Assembly (NCBI GenBank): GCA_937925685.1
Contig: CALAMI010000005.1
Span: 153,388-217,387 of the forward strand
Reading direction: 5' to 3'
Length of the DNA stretch: 64,000 nucleotides
Source: Candidatus Binatia bacterium
GTDB taxonomy: Bacteria > Desulfobacterota > Binatia > HRBIN30
Below are positions 1-8,233 of the stretch, piece by piece (position 1 is the stretch's first letter; the number at the start of each line of letters is the position of its first letter). Below the pieces are notes generated by a model, which worked only from the letters and a program-made list of their open reading frames with translations, was not told the DNA's origin and made no database searches. Made by a program: the position numbers and the translations under genes.

Positions 1-469
1 TGGCGCCGACGGCCACACCGATCCCGGCGCCGATGGCGGCACCTTTTGCCGCCCCTTCGGCCCCCCCGTGGGCAGCGCCAAGGATGGCGCCAGGGATCGC
101 ACCGAGCAAGCCGGTGAGAAAAGCGCCAGCGCCGGCACCTTGCAGCCCTGCTGCAAGTGCGGTGGCTCCTCCGGCTTGCCGTGCCGCCTCTTCCACGCTG
201 AGCGGGGCAATGCGGTTGCCTGCCTTGTCAACCGCATAAATGCGCTCGGCTGACGCCAGGTACGTGTTCGATGGTTCACCATTGGCGATGCCCACACCCA
301 ATGCCACCATGCTGCCGAAGTTTTTGCCCTCGGAGGCCACAATACGCACTTGGTCGCTGACTGTTTCCGGCACCACGGCACGGGGCGCCGTGACCGGCTT
401 TTTGACGCAAGCACCGAGCAGGTGCAAGCCGATGATACTGAGGCCAAGCACAATACGTTTCGTTGTCAT
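1..469 (-). CDS. Glycine-zipper lipoprotein, 3' end beyond window
   Basis: The gene starts with ATG at 469 and stays open to the left edge, so only the first 156 codons are visible. The N-terminus is basic, then hydrophobic, and ends in a lipobox (LGAC, Cys at residue 21), so it should be a lipidated envelope protein. The last visible part is very rich in Gly and Ala with small-xxx-small spacing (for example GAAIGAGIGVAVGA), as in glycine-zipper membrane-associated proteins of the YMGG/OmpA-like type. Its ATG overlaps the stop of the upstream gene (ATGA), so the two are probably translationally coupled. The exact function is unknown. Confidence 0.75.
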   Translation of the reverse strand, partial: MTTKRIVLGLSIIGLHLLGACVKKPVTAPRAVVPETVSDQVRIVASEGKNFGSMVALGVGIANGEPSNTYLASAERIYAVDKAGNRIAPLSVEEAARQAGGATALAAGLQGAGAGAFLTGLLGAIPGAILGAAHGGAEGAAKGAAIGAGIGVAVGA

Positions 470-1404
470 CGCGTTTCCCTCCTGATTTCGGATTTGCCGA
501 GAGCCGGCTTGCTTCGCGGGCCTGGCTTCTGGTTCGTCCGGCGAGGCTTCCGCTGCGCCGCAGCCGCGCTACCACGAGGTGTCGTGGTCGGGAGCAGACG
601 GGGGAGAAGACCCTGGATCTCCTCGCCTGAGGCTCGCGGCGTCGGGGTTGCGGGCCAGAGTTCTGGCGGCCGTAAGTGCAAAAAGCGGCGTTCGCCAGGA
701 AAGGCATCCAGTGGAGTGCGCACGATTCCACCGTTTAACGTGGCCGACACTACGATGTCTTCGCTTTCCAACACCGCCACATGGTAGGGTGTGTCCTCGC
801 CAAGGTAAAGCACCAGATCCCCCGGTTCGGGCTTTTGCGTGACCCGAAAGATTTGGGTGCGGGCGAGCGCCACAGTGTGCTCAAAGGGAATCTCCCAGCC
901 GTTTCTGCGGTAGAGATCCCAAACGAACAAGGAGTTCGGTAAGAAGTTGACCCCGCCTCGTTGCAGGGACTGCTGCATGGCGCCAACATCGACGTGGTTG
1001 CGGAAGATGTGTGGAGGCAGGAGAGGGCCGGCAATTTCCCAGTTGCCGTCGACAGTAGGCGTCAGGGTGAGCTCGCGGGCTTCGATGCGCGGCGAGTCCT
1101 CGAAGCCGCTTGGCGTCACGGTCCCTTCCACCGCGTAACGAACCTCCACATGGAAGGACTGGTCCTCCCGAGCGACTGGCCACCCCACCGTGTAGCTGGT
1201 AATGAGGACAACGTGGTCCCACGCGGGCTCGTACTGCCAATGGACGAGTGGAGCGATCTGAGGCCAGCCGTGGATCGTGACACGGGCCCCCATGGCATCG
1301 AGCCGGCAAAACTCGCGTACCACAGTTTGCGGTCCGAGCTGTGCCTGCGCTGAGGCTGTCAGAGCGACTGAAACCGTGGTAGCCATTCTCACCAACCACT
1401 TCAT
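466..1404 (-). CDS. Secreted NlpC/P60-like protein with apparently lost catalytic Cys
   Basis: A 312-residue protein. I chose ATG at 1404 because it gives a proper signal peptide (MKWLVRMATTVSVALTASAQA); longer versions would overlap the upstream permease gene. Residues ~20-150 form an unrecognised beta-rich domain. Residues ~150-250 resemble an NlpC/P60 amidase: a helix like FVWDLYRRNGWEIP, then PGDLVLYLG and a His in HVAVLE (His208). At the position where the family has Cys (CSGFV) this protein reads NSLFV (Asn157), so peptidase activity is doubtful. The C-terminal ~60 residues are Pro/Arg-rich and low in complexity. The gene lies 29 bases after the AmpG-like permease, so a role in cell-wall fragment handling is an inference. 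Confidence 0.7.
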   Translation of the reverse strand: MKWLVRMATTVSVALTASAQAQLGPQTVVREFCRLDAMGARVTIHGWPQIAPLVHWQYEPAWDHVVLITSYTVGWPVAREDQSFHVEVRYAVEGTVTPSGFEDSPRIEARELTLTPTVDGNWEIAGPLLPPHIFRNHVDVGAMQQSLQRGGVNFLPNSLFVWDLYRRNGWEIPFEHTVALARTQIFRVTQKPEPGDLVLYLGEDTPYHVAVLESEDIVVSATLNGGIVRTPLDAFPGERRFLHLRPPELWPATPTPRASGEEIQGLLPRLLPTTTPRGSAAAAQRKPRRTNQKPGPRSKPALGKSEIRRETR

Positions 1405-1433
1405 CCAGATCAGGAAATACAGGAGTTCGGAGC

Positions 1434-2639
1434 CTAGGATTCGCGAACCCATGGACGCAACCACGGAATCAGTAGCAGTGCCGGCAAGGCAAACACAAAG
1501 GTAAGGGCGAAGTAGCTCGCGTAACCGAGCATTTCGGTGAGCCAACCACTGGCAGCGCCGATGACCTGGCGCGGAACCGCGAAAAGCGCGGAAAGAAGTG
1601 CATATTCGGTGGCTGCGCGTTCGCGCTCGCAGACATGCATGAGAAAGGCGAGGAAAGCAGCGCTACCGAGGCCACCGGTGAAGCTTTCCGTTAGCGAGGC
1701 GGCATAAATGCCCCAACGCCCCCAGCCCACGGCAGCCACGGTGGCGTATCCCAGATTCGACAGTGCTTGGGCTAGGCCAAGTACGGTCAAGGCGCGCAAC
1801 AGCCCCACACGGCTCGTATACCAGCCGCCTAGGAGCGCTCCGCCAATGGTCGCCAAAGCTCCGCCTGTGGTGGACACCATACCAATCTCAGCCGGACTCA
1901 AGCCGCGATCCACCCAAAACGGCTTGATCATCGGACCCATGCTGGCGTCGCCAAGTTTGTAGGTGAGGGCGAAGAGAAACAGCACAGCAGCTCGCGGCCG
2001 TGTCAGCCAGCGGACCAACGCGCGCGCCCACTCGCTAGCACTATCGATGGCAGGCTGGGTTCGCGGGCTAAACGGTAGGGTGGCGGCTAAAACAAGCGCC
2101 GAGAGCGCAATGGCGCCAAACACCGCCTGCCAGCCGAACGGTGCCACGAGAAGCAGCGACGCTCCTCCGACGGTCATGAGCGCAATCCGGTACGCGGCTT
2201 GGCGCACGCCATTGGCCATGCCCTCTTCGCCGCGGCGAACGATTTGAATGGAGTAAGCGTCGATGGCAACGTCTTGCGTTGCCCCAGCGAAACACACGAA
2301 AAACAAAGCTGCCAGCCACACCGTCGCCGACTGGCGCGGATCGAGAACCGCAAGCAAGAGGAGGGCGCAGGCGACGATGAGGAGACAAGCCCCGATCCAC
2401 ACTTGGTAATGTGGTGCCCGGTCGACAAGAGGCGACCAAAACACCTTGAGACTCCACGGAGTGCCGAGCGCAGACAACAAGCCAATGCTGGTGAGAGTAA
2501 CTTCGTGTTGGCGCAGAAATACCGGTACGACATCGAAGAACACCGCGAGGGGTAACCCGGAGGCAAAGTAGAGTACAGCGAGCCACAGCAACGTGACTCG
2601 GCGATCTCGAAACCATTGCCGCTCCGTGTCCGCCAACAC
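1434..2639 (-). CDS. AmpG-like MFS permease
   Basis: A 401-residue polytopic membrane protein with about 12 hydrophobic segments. AmpG/acetyl-CoA-transporter hallmarks are present: YFASGLPLAV in the first helix, GTPWSLKVFWSPLVDR in the loop after helix 2, and ATQDVAIDAYSI near helix 4. AmpG family members import anhydro-muropeptides released during cell-wall turnover. The start is GTG at 2639, with TTG immediately after as an alternative. It appears to lead an operon with the NlpC/P60-like gene and the glycine-zipper lipoprotein. The family is secure; the muropeptide substrate is inferred from the family and the neighbour. Confidence 0.85.
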   Translation of the reverse strand: MLADTERQWFRDRRVTLLWLAVLYFASGLPLAVFFDVVPVFLRQHEVTLTSIGLLSALGTPWSLKVFWSPLVDRAPHYQVWIGACLLIVACALLLLAVLDPRQSATVWLAALFFVCFAGATQDVAIDAYSIQIVRRGEEGMANGVRQAAYRIALMTVGGASLLLVAPFGWQAVFGAIALSALVLAATLPFSPRTQPAIDSASEWARALVRWLTRPRAAVLFLFALTYKLGDASMGPMIKPFWVDRGLSPAEIGMVSTTGGALATIGGALLGGWYTSRVGLLRALTVLGLAQALSNLGYATVAAVGWGRWGIYAASLTESFTGGLGSAAFLAFLMHVCERERAATEYALLSALFAVPRQVIGAASGWLTEMLGYASYFALTFVFALPALLLIPWLRPWVRES

Positions 2640-2950
2640 CCTCAGACTACCTTTCCGGTTGCCGGGCTTTCCTTACACGTTATAGGCAGCGCGCAACAGG
2701 ATGATAGAACTTCTCGGAGGTTTGGCGTTTCGCTGGTCGCTTACGGGCCGCTGCAGGCGGCCATTTGCGGCGCATCAGAATTCCCGCAGCATCCGCCCTC
2801 GCCCCAGCCGCGGGTGAGTTCATGGACTCTTTGGGAGGTCGCTTTGCTCCCGGTGCAAAGTTCGAGCTGGGCAGCCAACCTGCGCCGGGTACAACAACCC
2901 CTCCACCCACCCTTGCCCACACCTCTGAAATCGCCCGTAATGGAGATTGC
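2640..2950. other. Intergenic region, no gene supported
   Basis: About 310 bases lie between the kinase gene and the AmpG-like permease, both on the minus strand. Open frames exist on both strands, but they have no recognisable protein features. I see no strong terminator hairpin or repeat. The stretch presumably holds the promoter of the permease operon. Confidence 0.5.
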
Positions 2951-4090
2951 TCAAGGACCCCCACGATCCTCCCGTAGCCTTGCCAGGCGCTTAGGTTCGA
3001 ACAAAGTAAAAGCGCGCAAGTCGAGCACGTGCTGTGCGTGTCGTGCGAACATGGTAAGAAACATTTGATCGCCGCGTGCGGTGCGCTCCACGAGCACGGC
3101 GGCGCCGACAGCCATGATGATTCCAGCGAAGGCAAACAGCGTGTGGTCTTCGACGCAGCGCAGGAACGATAGATCCCGCACCCCGCGACGGCGCAAACGC
3201 CGACAGTAAAATTGCAACAAGTCGCCCTCGTAGCGTCGACGCTGCTCGGGCTCGAAGGCGCCACCAATAAAATAGGCGACATCGGCTAGGGGAGGACCCC
3301 AAGAAACCGTCTGCCAGTCGACGACTAAAGTTCGATAGTGAGCCGCTCGATTGTGCAAGAAAAGTAGGTTGTCTGGACGAAAATCACCGTGTGCGATGGC
3401 GAAGGGTCCTCGCGGTAGCTCCATCCATTTGGGGACCAACGGCAGGAATTCCTCGAGCACGCGCACGTGCCGCGCCGCGAGCTGGTCGCCGTACCTCTCG
3501 AGAAACACTGGTGCTGCCGCGTGAATAAAGGCCGACATTCGAGCGAGCTCCTCGGGCGTGCGACGGTTGAGCCACTCGAGCCCACCTAGCGAGGTTTGGT
3601 TCCACGTGGCCGCGTGAATAGCGGCAAGTGCATCCAAGGCGCTGCGGGCTTGCTGGATGGTGCACGGAACCAATTGATCGCCTGGCTCGGCATTAGGGAA
3701 ATCTTCGAGGAGGATCAGGAAGTCTCCTGTACTGGAGTCGAAACCGGCGAAGAAGCATCGAGGCACGGGCAAAGGAATGCGCGATGCCACTTGCCGGTAA
3801 AAATTCGTTTCGATTTCGTAACTGCGTAACCCCAGCCCGGTGGCACGACTCGCGGGGTCGAGCGATGGAAATTTGCCGACGAGACTGCGAGGTCCGGGCA
3901 AGGGTCTTGCCGTCCCGTACTCCAGCCAAATCCGCACGTTGTGCCCCATTTGGCCCGTGCCAATGCGTTCCCAACGCAGCCCGTACACCGAGCCCAGATC
4001 CGGGAAAAACGGCTGCAACACCCGCGCAAGCCATAGGGAATCCAAGTGGTCCGGAGCGCGGGGAAAATCCTGTGGAGAAATCGAACTCAT
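2951..4090 (-). CDS. Aminoglycoside-phosphotransferase-fold small-molecule kinase
   Basis: A 379-residue protein of the APH/choline-kinase-like family, which transfers phosphate from ATP to a small hydroxylated molecule. The Brenner-type catalytic motif is HGDFRPDNLLF, and the metal-binding motif follows as VVDWQTVSWGPPLADVAYF. The N-lobe carries a Gly-rich segment (IGTGQMGHNVRIWLEY) and a Lys in LVGKFPS. There is no signal peptide, so it is cytoplasmic. The start overlaps the stop of the GH1 glycosidase gene (ATGA at 4087-4090), suggesting co-translation. The substrate could be a sugar, an aglycone or an acyl carrier; the sequence does not decide. Confidence 0.82.
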   Translation of the reverse strand: MSSISPQDFPRAPDHLDSLWLARVLQPFFPDLGSVYGLRWERIGTGQMGHNVRIWLEYGTARPLPGPRSLVGKFPSLDPASRATGLGLRSYEIETNFYRQVASRIPLPVPRCFFAGFDSSTGDFLILLEDFPNAEPGDQLVPCTIQQARSALDALAAIHAATWNQTSLGGLEWLNRRTPEELARMSAFIHAAAPVFLERYGDQLAARHVRVLEEFLPLVPKWMELPRGPFAIAHGDFRPDNLLFLHNRAAHYRTLVVDWQTVSWGPPLADVAYFIGGAFEPEQRRRYEGDLLQFYCRRLRRRGVRDLSFLRCVEDHTLFAFAGIIMAVGAAVLVERTARGDQMFLTMFARHAQHVLDLRAFTLFEPKRLARLREDRGGP

Positions 4091-5361
4091 CGACTCCAGC
4101 GCTCCACCAGTGCTTCGTCGAAGCCACGTTGCTGGATGAGATCGCGGAAAAAATACGCACTGGGGCGTGGCTTGCGTTCCAGTGTCCTGCGATCCACTTC
4201 GACGAGCCCGAATTTAGGCCCGTAACCGAAATTCCATTCGAAGTTGTCCATGGCAGACCAATAAAAGTAGCCGCGGACATCCACTCCTCGCCGTCGCACG
4301 CGATCGACCTGAGCCAGGTGGTCGGCAATGAAGCGTACCCGTACCCGGTCGTCATCGTGTGCCAGGCCGTTTTCCGTCACCACCACCGGTAAACCGGTTG
4401 CAGCGGCGCGCTCTAAAAGTGGGCCGAAACCCTCCGGATACACCTCCCAACCCATGTGGCTCAAAATGCGATCGAAGTCAGGCATTGCCGGCCCCTGCGA
4501 CTCCCCGTCCCACCGCACCCGTGAGTAATACTGCACGCCGACAAAAGTGGAGGCTTCACGTAGCCCAGGAATGGAAACTGGTTCACGCCCAGGGTACGAG
4601 AAGATCCCTGTTCGCAAAGCCTCGAACATCACCGTGTTGGTTTCCGCATCGCGTCGTGCCGCTAGTGCGCGATCAGCCTCGCTTTCCAGGCGCAAAGGCT
4701 CGTGGGCTTGGACAGCCAAGGTGATGCCGACTTTGGGGCTCGTTCGGGCGTGTTCATGAAGGACTTCGGCCATGCGGGCGTGCAAGCGGAAAAAGTTCGT
4801 GAGCACCCGTGCCGCTAAATCAGGATCGAGCAGGCGAGGCGGGAAGTAGCCGAACCGGTAGCCCATCTCCGCGACGACGTTGGGCTCGTTGATCGTGCAC
4901 CAATGGCACACCAAGTCGCCGAACTCCCGAGCCAAAAGTTCCGTGTGGCGCACCAAAGCGTCGAGGTTCTCCTCGGCGGTAAAACCACCACGCTCGATGA
5001 ACCATCGTGGGGAAGTGAAATGGTGGATGGTCACCCAGGGCTCGATGTTGTAATCGCGCAACGTTCCCAACACGCGGCGGTAGTGCTCTACGGCATCGCG
5101 GTCGATTTCGCCCGGTGCGGGTTCGATCCGGCTCCATTCGAGAGACAGTCGGTGGGCTGGATGCCCGAGCTCACGAAGCAGTTGGAAATCCTCTCGGAAG
5201 CGACGGTAGTGATCGCAGGCAATTCCGGAGGGCTCGATCGCGTTCGTGTCGGCAGCGTGTTCGTGCGCCCACCAATCGTTATACACGTTGTCACCTTCCA
5301 CTTGGTGAGCTGCTGTGGCAGAGCCAAAAGTGAAATCCCGAGGAAATTCGATGTACGGCAT
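4087..5361 (-). CDS. Glycoside hydrolase family 1 (beta-glucosidase type)
   Basis: A 424-residue TIM-barrel retaining glycosidase. The N-terminus has the GH1 pattern FPRDFTFGSATAAHQVEGD. The acid/base Glu lies in TINEPN and the nucleophile Glu in VVVTENGLAHDDDR. The C-terminal signature WSAMDNFEWNFGYGPKFGL, which shapes the aglycone site, is intact. There is no signal peptide, so it is cytoplasmic and would act on imported beta-glycosides. The start is supported by GGGAG a few bases upstream of the ATG. It is the first gene of a two-gene unit with the overlapping kinase, so glycoside cleavage followed by phosphorylation of a product is plausible. Confidence 0.93.
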   Translation of the reverse strand: MPYIEFPRDFTFGSATAAHQVEGDNVYNDWWAHEHAADTNAIEPSGIACDHYRRFREDFQLLRELGHPAHRLSLEWSRIEPAPGEIDRDAVEHYRRVLGTLRDYNIEPWVTIHHFTSPRWFIERGGFTAEENLDALVRHTELLAREFGDLVCHWCTINEPNVVAEMGYRFGYFPPRLLDPDLAARVLTNFFRLHARMAEVLHEHARTSPKVGITLAVQAHEPLRLESEADRALAARRDAETNTVMFEALRTGIFSYPGREPVSIPGLREASTFVGVQYYSRVRWDGESQGPAMPDFDRILSHMGWEVYPEGFGPLLERAAATGLPVVVTENGLAHDDDRVRVRFIADHLAQVDRVRRRGVDVRGYFYWSAMDNFEWNFGYGPKFGLVEVDRRTLERKPRPSAYFFRDLIQQRGFDEALVERWSR

Positions 5362-5379
5362 GTCTCTTAACTCCCTGCT

Positions 5380-6306
5380 TTGGCGCCAATGTCAAGTGTG
5401 GAACGAACCACCAAGGTAATCGGCTCGCGCCGGGGGGTGCGGGAAGCCCTGTGGCAAGCGCGACGAGGGCGAGGAGCGATAGCCTGGTTGCTTCTCGCCA
5501 TCCTTGCTGGTCCAACGCCGGCCACGGGAGTAGAGGTGACACCGAGGCCCAGTACAGGTTGCCATACGCAACCAAAGAAGCGCACGGAAGAACGAGGCAT
5601 CGAGCGCACGCTGACAGTCGATGGTCAGCCGCGAGCCTATATTCTCGATGTGCCGAAGGCGGCAATTGAGCACCGGCCAGCGCCGCTGCTGATCGACTTT
5701 CACGGTTTCCAACACAGTGCCGCCGGGGTGTGGCGGGTTTCGGAATTTAGGCGCCTGGGCGAAGAAAGGGGTTTCATCACGGCTTACCCGCAAGGACTTC
5801 CCGTCGAGTTGCTCGGTCGAGAAGGAGCCGGCTGGGAAATCTTTACCACGGAAGGCAACCGCGATCTGCGTTTCGTCGAGGAGCTAATTCGCCAGTTGGG
5901 CGAGGAGTTGTGTCTCGATCTGAGTCGGGTCTACGCTACCGGGTTCTCCAATGGTGGCTTTCTCACCCACTTACTGGCGTGCCAAATGGCCGACCGCATC
6001 GCCGGAATTGCGCCCGTTGGTGCTGGTATCGTCGACGTACCCTGCAAACCAGTTCGGCCTGTCCGGGTCATCGTTCACCATGGGGTGCGTGACGAGCGGG
6101 TGAACGTTGAACGGGCGAGGGCGTTGGGCGACCGCTGGCGGTCCTTGAACGGTTGCGGCTCGAACGGCGAGAGGCGCACTGATGGTTGCACCGTTTATAA
6201 GGGTTGCGTTGCTGGAGGTGAGGTTGCGTTTTGCGAGCACGATCTTGGTCATCACTGGCCCGCGGGTGCGGGCGAGCGTATTTGGAGTTTTTTCGAGGCT
6301 CGGTGA
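5380..6306 (+). CDS. Secreted PHB-depolymerase/feruloyl-esterase-like hydrolase
   Basis: An alpha/beta hydrolase of the Esterase_PHB/LpqC type, up to 308 residues. It has the family core: DFHGFQHSAAG (oxyanion strand), nucleophile Ser in GFSNGG, Asp in HHGVRDERV, and His in LGHHWPAG. A hydrophobic stretch (AIAWLLLAILAGPTPATG) marks a signal peptide. Several Cys in the C-terminal third (CGSNG, DGCTV, GCVAGG, FCEHD) could form disulfides. The annotated ATG lies only 18 bases from the divergent GH1 start, so the true start may be the GTG at 5437, which would leave room for promoters. It may cleave polyester or feruloyl-type esters; the substrate is unproven. Confidence 0.85.
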   Translation: MAPMSSVERTTKVIGSRRGVREALWQARRGRGAIAWLLLAILAGPTPATGVEVTPRPSTGCHTQPKKRTEERGIERTLTVDGQPRAYILDVPKAAIEHRPAPLLIDFHGFQHSAAGVWRVSEFRRLGEERGFITAYPQGLPVELLGREGAGWEIFTTEGNRDLRFVEELIRQLGEELCLDLSRVYATGFSNGGFLTHLLACQMADRIAGIAPVGAGIVDVPCKPVRPVRVIVHHGVRDERVNVERARALGDRWRSLNGCGSNGERRTDGCTVYKGCVAGGEVAFCEHDLGHHWPAGAGERIWSFFEAR

Positions 6307-6518
6307 CTTTCTTTGCCGAACCAAGGGGGCCGCTGAGCGAGGCCCTCACGCGTCTGCTGGATCCGACAGACGTGGCGGCTGGTAGCGGAACCCCTCTTGC
6401 CGCCGAGGTGTTCGAGAGCGTGCCCCCACCGCCGCGGCAGAACGGCCGACGGTGGGCCAATCTCGGTCTTGGGGGATGGGCTGGGGATTCTCTAAGAAAA
6501 CCGCCCGGACGACCCTAG
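6303..6518 (+). CDS. Possible small protein coupled to the esterase
   Basis: An open frame of 71 residues starts with GTG at 6303, overlapping the esterase stop as GTGA. The product begins VTFFAEPRGPLSEALTRLLD and becomes Pro-rich, with no Cys and no signal peptide. The overlap type and direction match the coupling style of this genome, but there is no recognisable domain. It may be no more than read-through space before nadC. Confidence 0.3.
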   Translation: MTFFAEPRGPLSEALTRLLDPTDVAAGSGTPLAAEVFESVPPPPRQNGRRWANLGLGGWAGDSLRKPPGRP

Positions 6519-6563
6519 GCGCAGTTTGCAAGCGAGGCAAAACTTGGCAAAGGAACAGTACGA

Positions 6564-7412
6564 GTGCCTGTGATGAATACAGCCGAGCGATTGTGCCTCC
6601 GCGAAGTAGTCTGCCGCGCCTTGCAAGAAGATTGGGGTAGCGGCGATCTCACCTCGTCGCTCACCGTGCCTGCGGAGCGCGACCTTCAGGGGCATATCCG
6701 TGCGAAGTCGCGCGGCGTTCTCGCTGGAAGTGCGGCCGTGGCCTTAGCTGCTTCCTGCGTCGAGCGGGTGCGGGTTTCCCGGCCGCTTCCCGACGGCAGT
6801 GAGTTGGAGCCTGGCTGCGTCGTGGCCGAGTTGGAGGGGGCGGCGGTGGAACTCCTAGCTATCGAGCGGGTTATTCTGAATATCCTGCAGCACTTGAGTG
6901 GTGTGGCGACCCTGACTCGTCGGTATGTCGACGCGATTGCCGGCACCCGCGCCCGGATTGTCGATACGCGCAAGACCATTCCAGGTTTGCGGCTGCTGCA
7001 AAAATATGCGGTGCGGGTCGGCGGCGGATACAACCACCGCTTTGGTTTGAGCGACGGCATCTTGATCAAGAACAACCACATCACCGCCGCCGGTGGCATT
7101 CGCAAGGCCGTGGAGGCGGCGCGGCAAAAGGGTCCGCACACTCTGCTGGTGGAGGTGGAGTGCCGCACGTTGGACGAGGTAGATGAGGCAATCGCCGCAG
7201 GAGCGGCGGCGGTCTTGCTGGACAACATGGATGTCGGCACGCTGCGGCGCGCAGTCGAGCGCGTGGCCGGGAGAGCGCTGACCGAAGCCTCCGGAGGTGT
7301 AAACTTAGAGACGGTGCGCGCGATTGCCGAAACCGGGGTCGATCTTATTTCCGTCGGAGCCCTCACCCATTCAGCGCCAGCGATCGACTTGCATATGGTG
7401 CTCGAGGGATGA
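6564..7412 (+). CDS. nadC: Nicotinate-nucleotide pyrophosphorylase (carboxylating)
   Basis: A 282-residue quinolinate phosphoribosyltransferase that makes nicotinate mononucleotide from quinolinate and PRPP in de novo NAD synthesis. Family signatures are complete: LQEDWGSGDLTS at the N-terminus, IVDTRKTIPGLRLLQKYAVR, GGGYNHRFGLSDGILIKNNH, VEVECRTLDEVDEA, and EASGGVNLETV near the C-terminus. A GTG start at 6564 follows AAAGGA, with an ATG at 6573 as alternative. It is the first clear gene of an overlapping cofactor operon; its stop overlaps the birA start (ATGA). Confidence 0.97.
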   Translation: MPVMNTAERLCLREVVCRALQEDWGSGDLTSSLTVPAERDLQGHIRAKSRGVLAGSAAVALAASCVERVRVSRPLPDGSELEPGCVVAELEGAAVELLAIERVILNILQHLSGVATLTRRYVDAIAGTRARIVDTRKTIPGLRLLQKYAVRVGGGYNHRFGLSDGILIKNNHITAAGGIRKAVEAARQKGPHTLLVEVECRTLDEVDEAIAAGAAAVLLDNMDVGTLRRAVERVAGRALTEASGGVNLETVRAIAETGVDLISVGALTHSAPAIDLHMVLEG

Positions 7413-8233
7413 GTGACCCAGTTGTACGTCCACTCGATGTAGCTCGCGTGCAACAGTTGCTGCGGGGATCCCGTTTAGGGCTGCCGTTACATTACCGTGA
7501 GGTCACCGAATCAACCAACGACGATGCGGCTTGCCTCGGGCGGGCAGGTGCTTCAGAAGGGAGCACGGTCATTGCCGATGCCCAGACGCGGGGGCGGGGT
7601 CGGCGAGGGCGCGTGTGGGTGTCACCGCCGCATGTCAACATTTACGTGTCGGTGCTGTTGCGTCCACGCATCGACGTACAACACTGCCCCCAGATTGCAA
7701 TTGCTGCGGGTTTGGCCGCCTTGAGCGCTATTCGTGCCGTGGTTCCCGTGGCTCAGCTAAAGTGGCCGAACGACGTGCTGGTGCGTGGTCGCAAACTCTG
7801 CGGAATTCTGGCGGAAATGAGTGCGCGCCCCGACCGGGTGCTCGACTTCGTGGTGGTGGGGATCGGTGTCAACGTCAACTCCGTAGAAGCGGATTTTCCC
7901 GCTGAACTACGCAAGATGGCCACGAGTTTGCGGATCGAGTGTGGTACGGCGGTCGACCGAGAAGCGTTTGTGGCTGCGTTGTTGCGGCAGTTTGGCGAAG
8001 AGTACGAGCGATTTCTGCGAAGCGGTTTCGGGCCTGTGCGGCAGCGATGGGAAGAGACCTGTGCCACTATCGGACAAGCGGTCGAAGTGGAGATGGGGGT
8101 GGAGCGATTTCTCGGAACCGCAATAGGTCTTGACGAGCACGGGTGTTTGCGCGTGCGCCGGGTTGACGGACAAGAAGTGGAGGTCACGAGCGGTGAAGTC
8201 TGGTTGCGTGAGCCGACCACTCCTGTGCATTGA
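7409..8233 (+). CDS. birA: Biotin--[acetyl-CoA-carboxylase] ligase
   Basis: A 274-residue biotin protein ligase. Catalytic landmarks are ESTNDDAA, the biotinyl-AMP loop GRGRRGRVW, KWPNDVLVRGRKLCGILAE, and a C-terminal SH3-like domain (ATAIGLDEHGCLRVRR). There is no N-terminal helix-turn-helix, so it is the group I, non-repressor type. Its expected target is the biotin carrier of acyl-CoA carboxylases; a carboxyltransferase subunit is encoded at 48.6-50.3 kb. It overlaps nadC by four bases and the downstream coaX by about 26 bases if the GTG start at 8208 is used. Confidence 0.96.
   Translation: MSDPVVRPLDVARVQQLLRGSRLGLPLHYREVTESTNDDAACLGRAGASEGSTVIADAQTRGRGRRGRVWVSPPHVNIYVSVLLRPRIDVQHCPQIAIAAGLAALSAIRAVVPVAQLKWPNDVLVRGRKLCGILAEMSARPDRVLDFVVVGIGVNVNSVEADFPAELRKMATSLRIECGTAVDREAFVAALLRQFGEEYERFLRSGFGPVRQRWEETCATIGQAVEVEMGVERFLGTAIGLDEHGCLRVRRVDGQEVEVTSGEVWLREPTTPVH

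Noticed and set aside
2680..3282. 200-codon minus-strand frame overlapping the kinase gene's 3' end
   Set aside because: Mostly a shadow of the kinase gene in another frame; Cys/Ser-rich with no domain.
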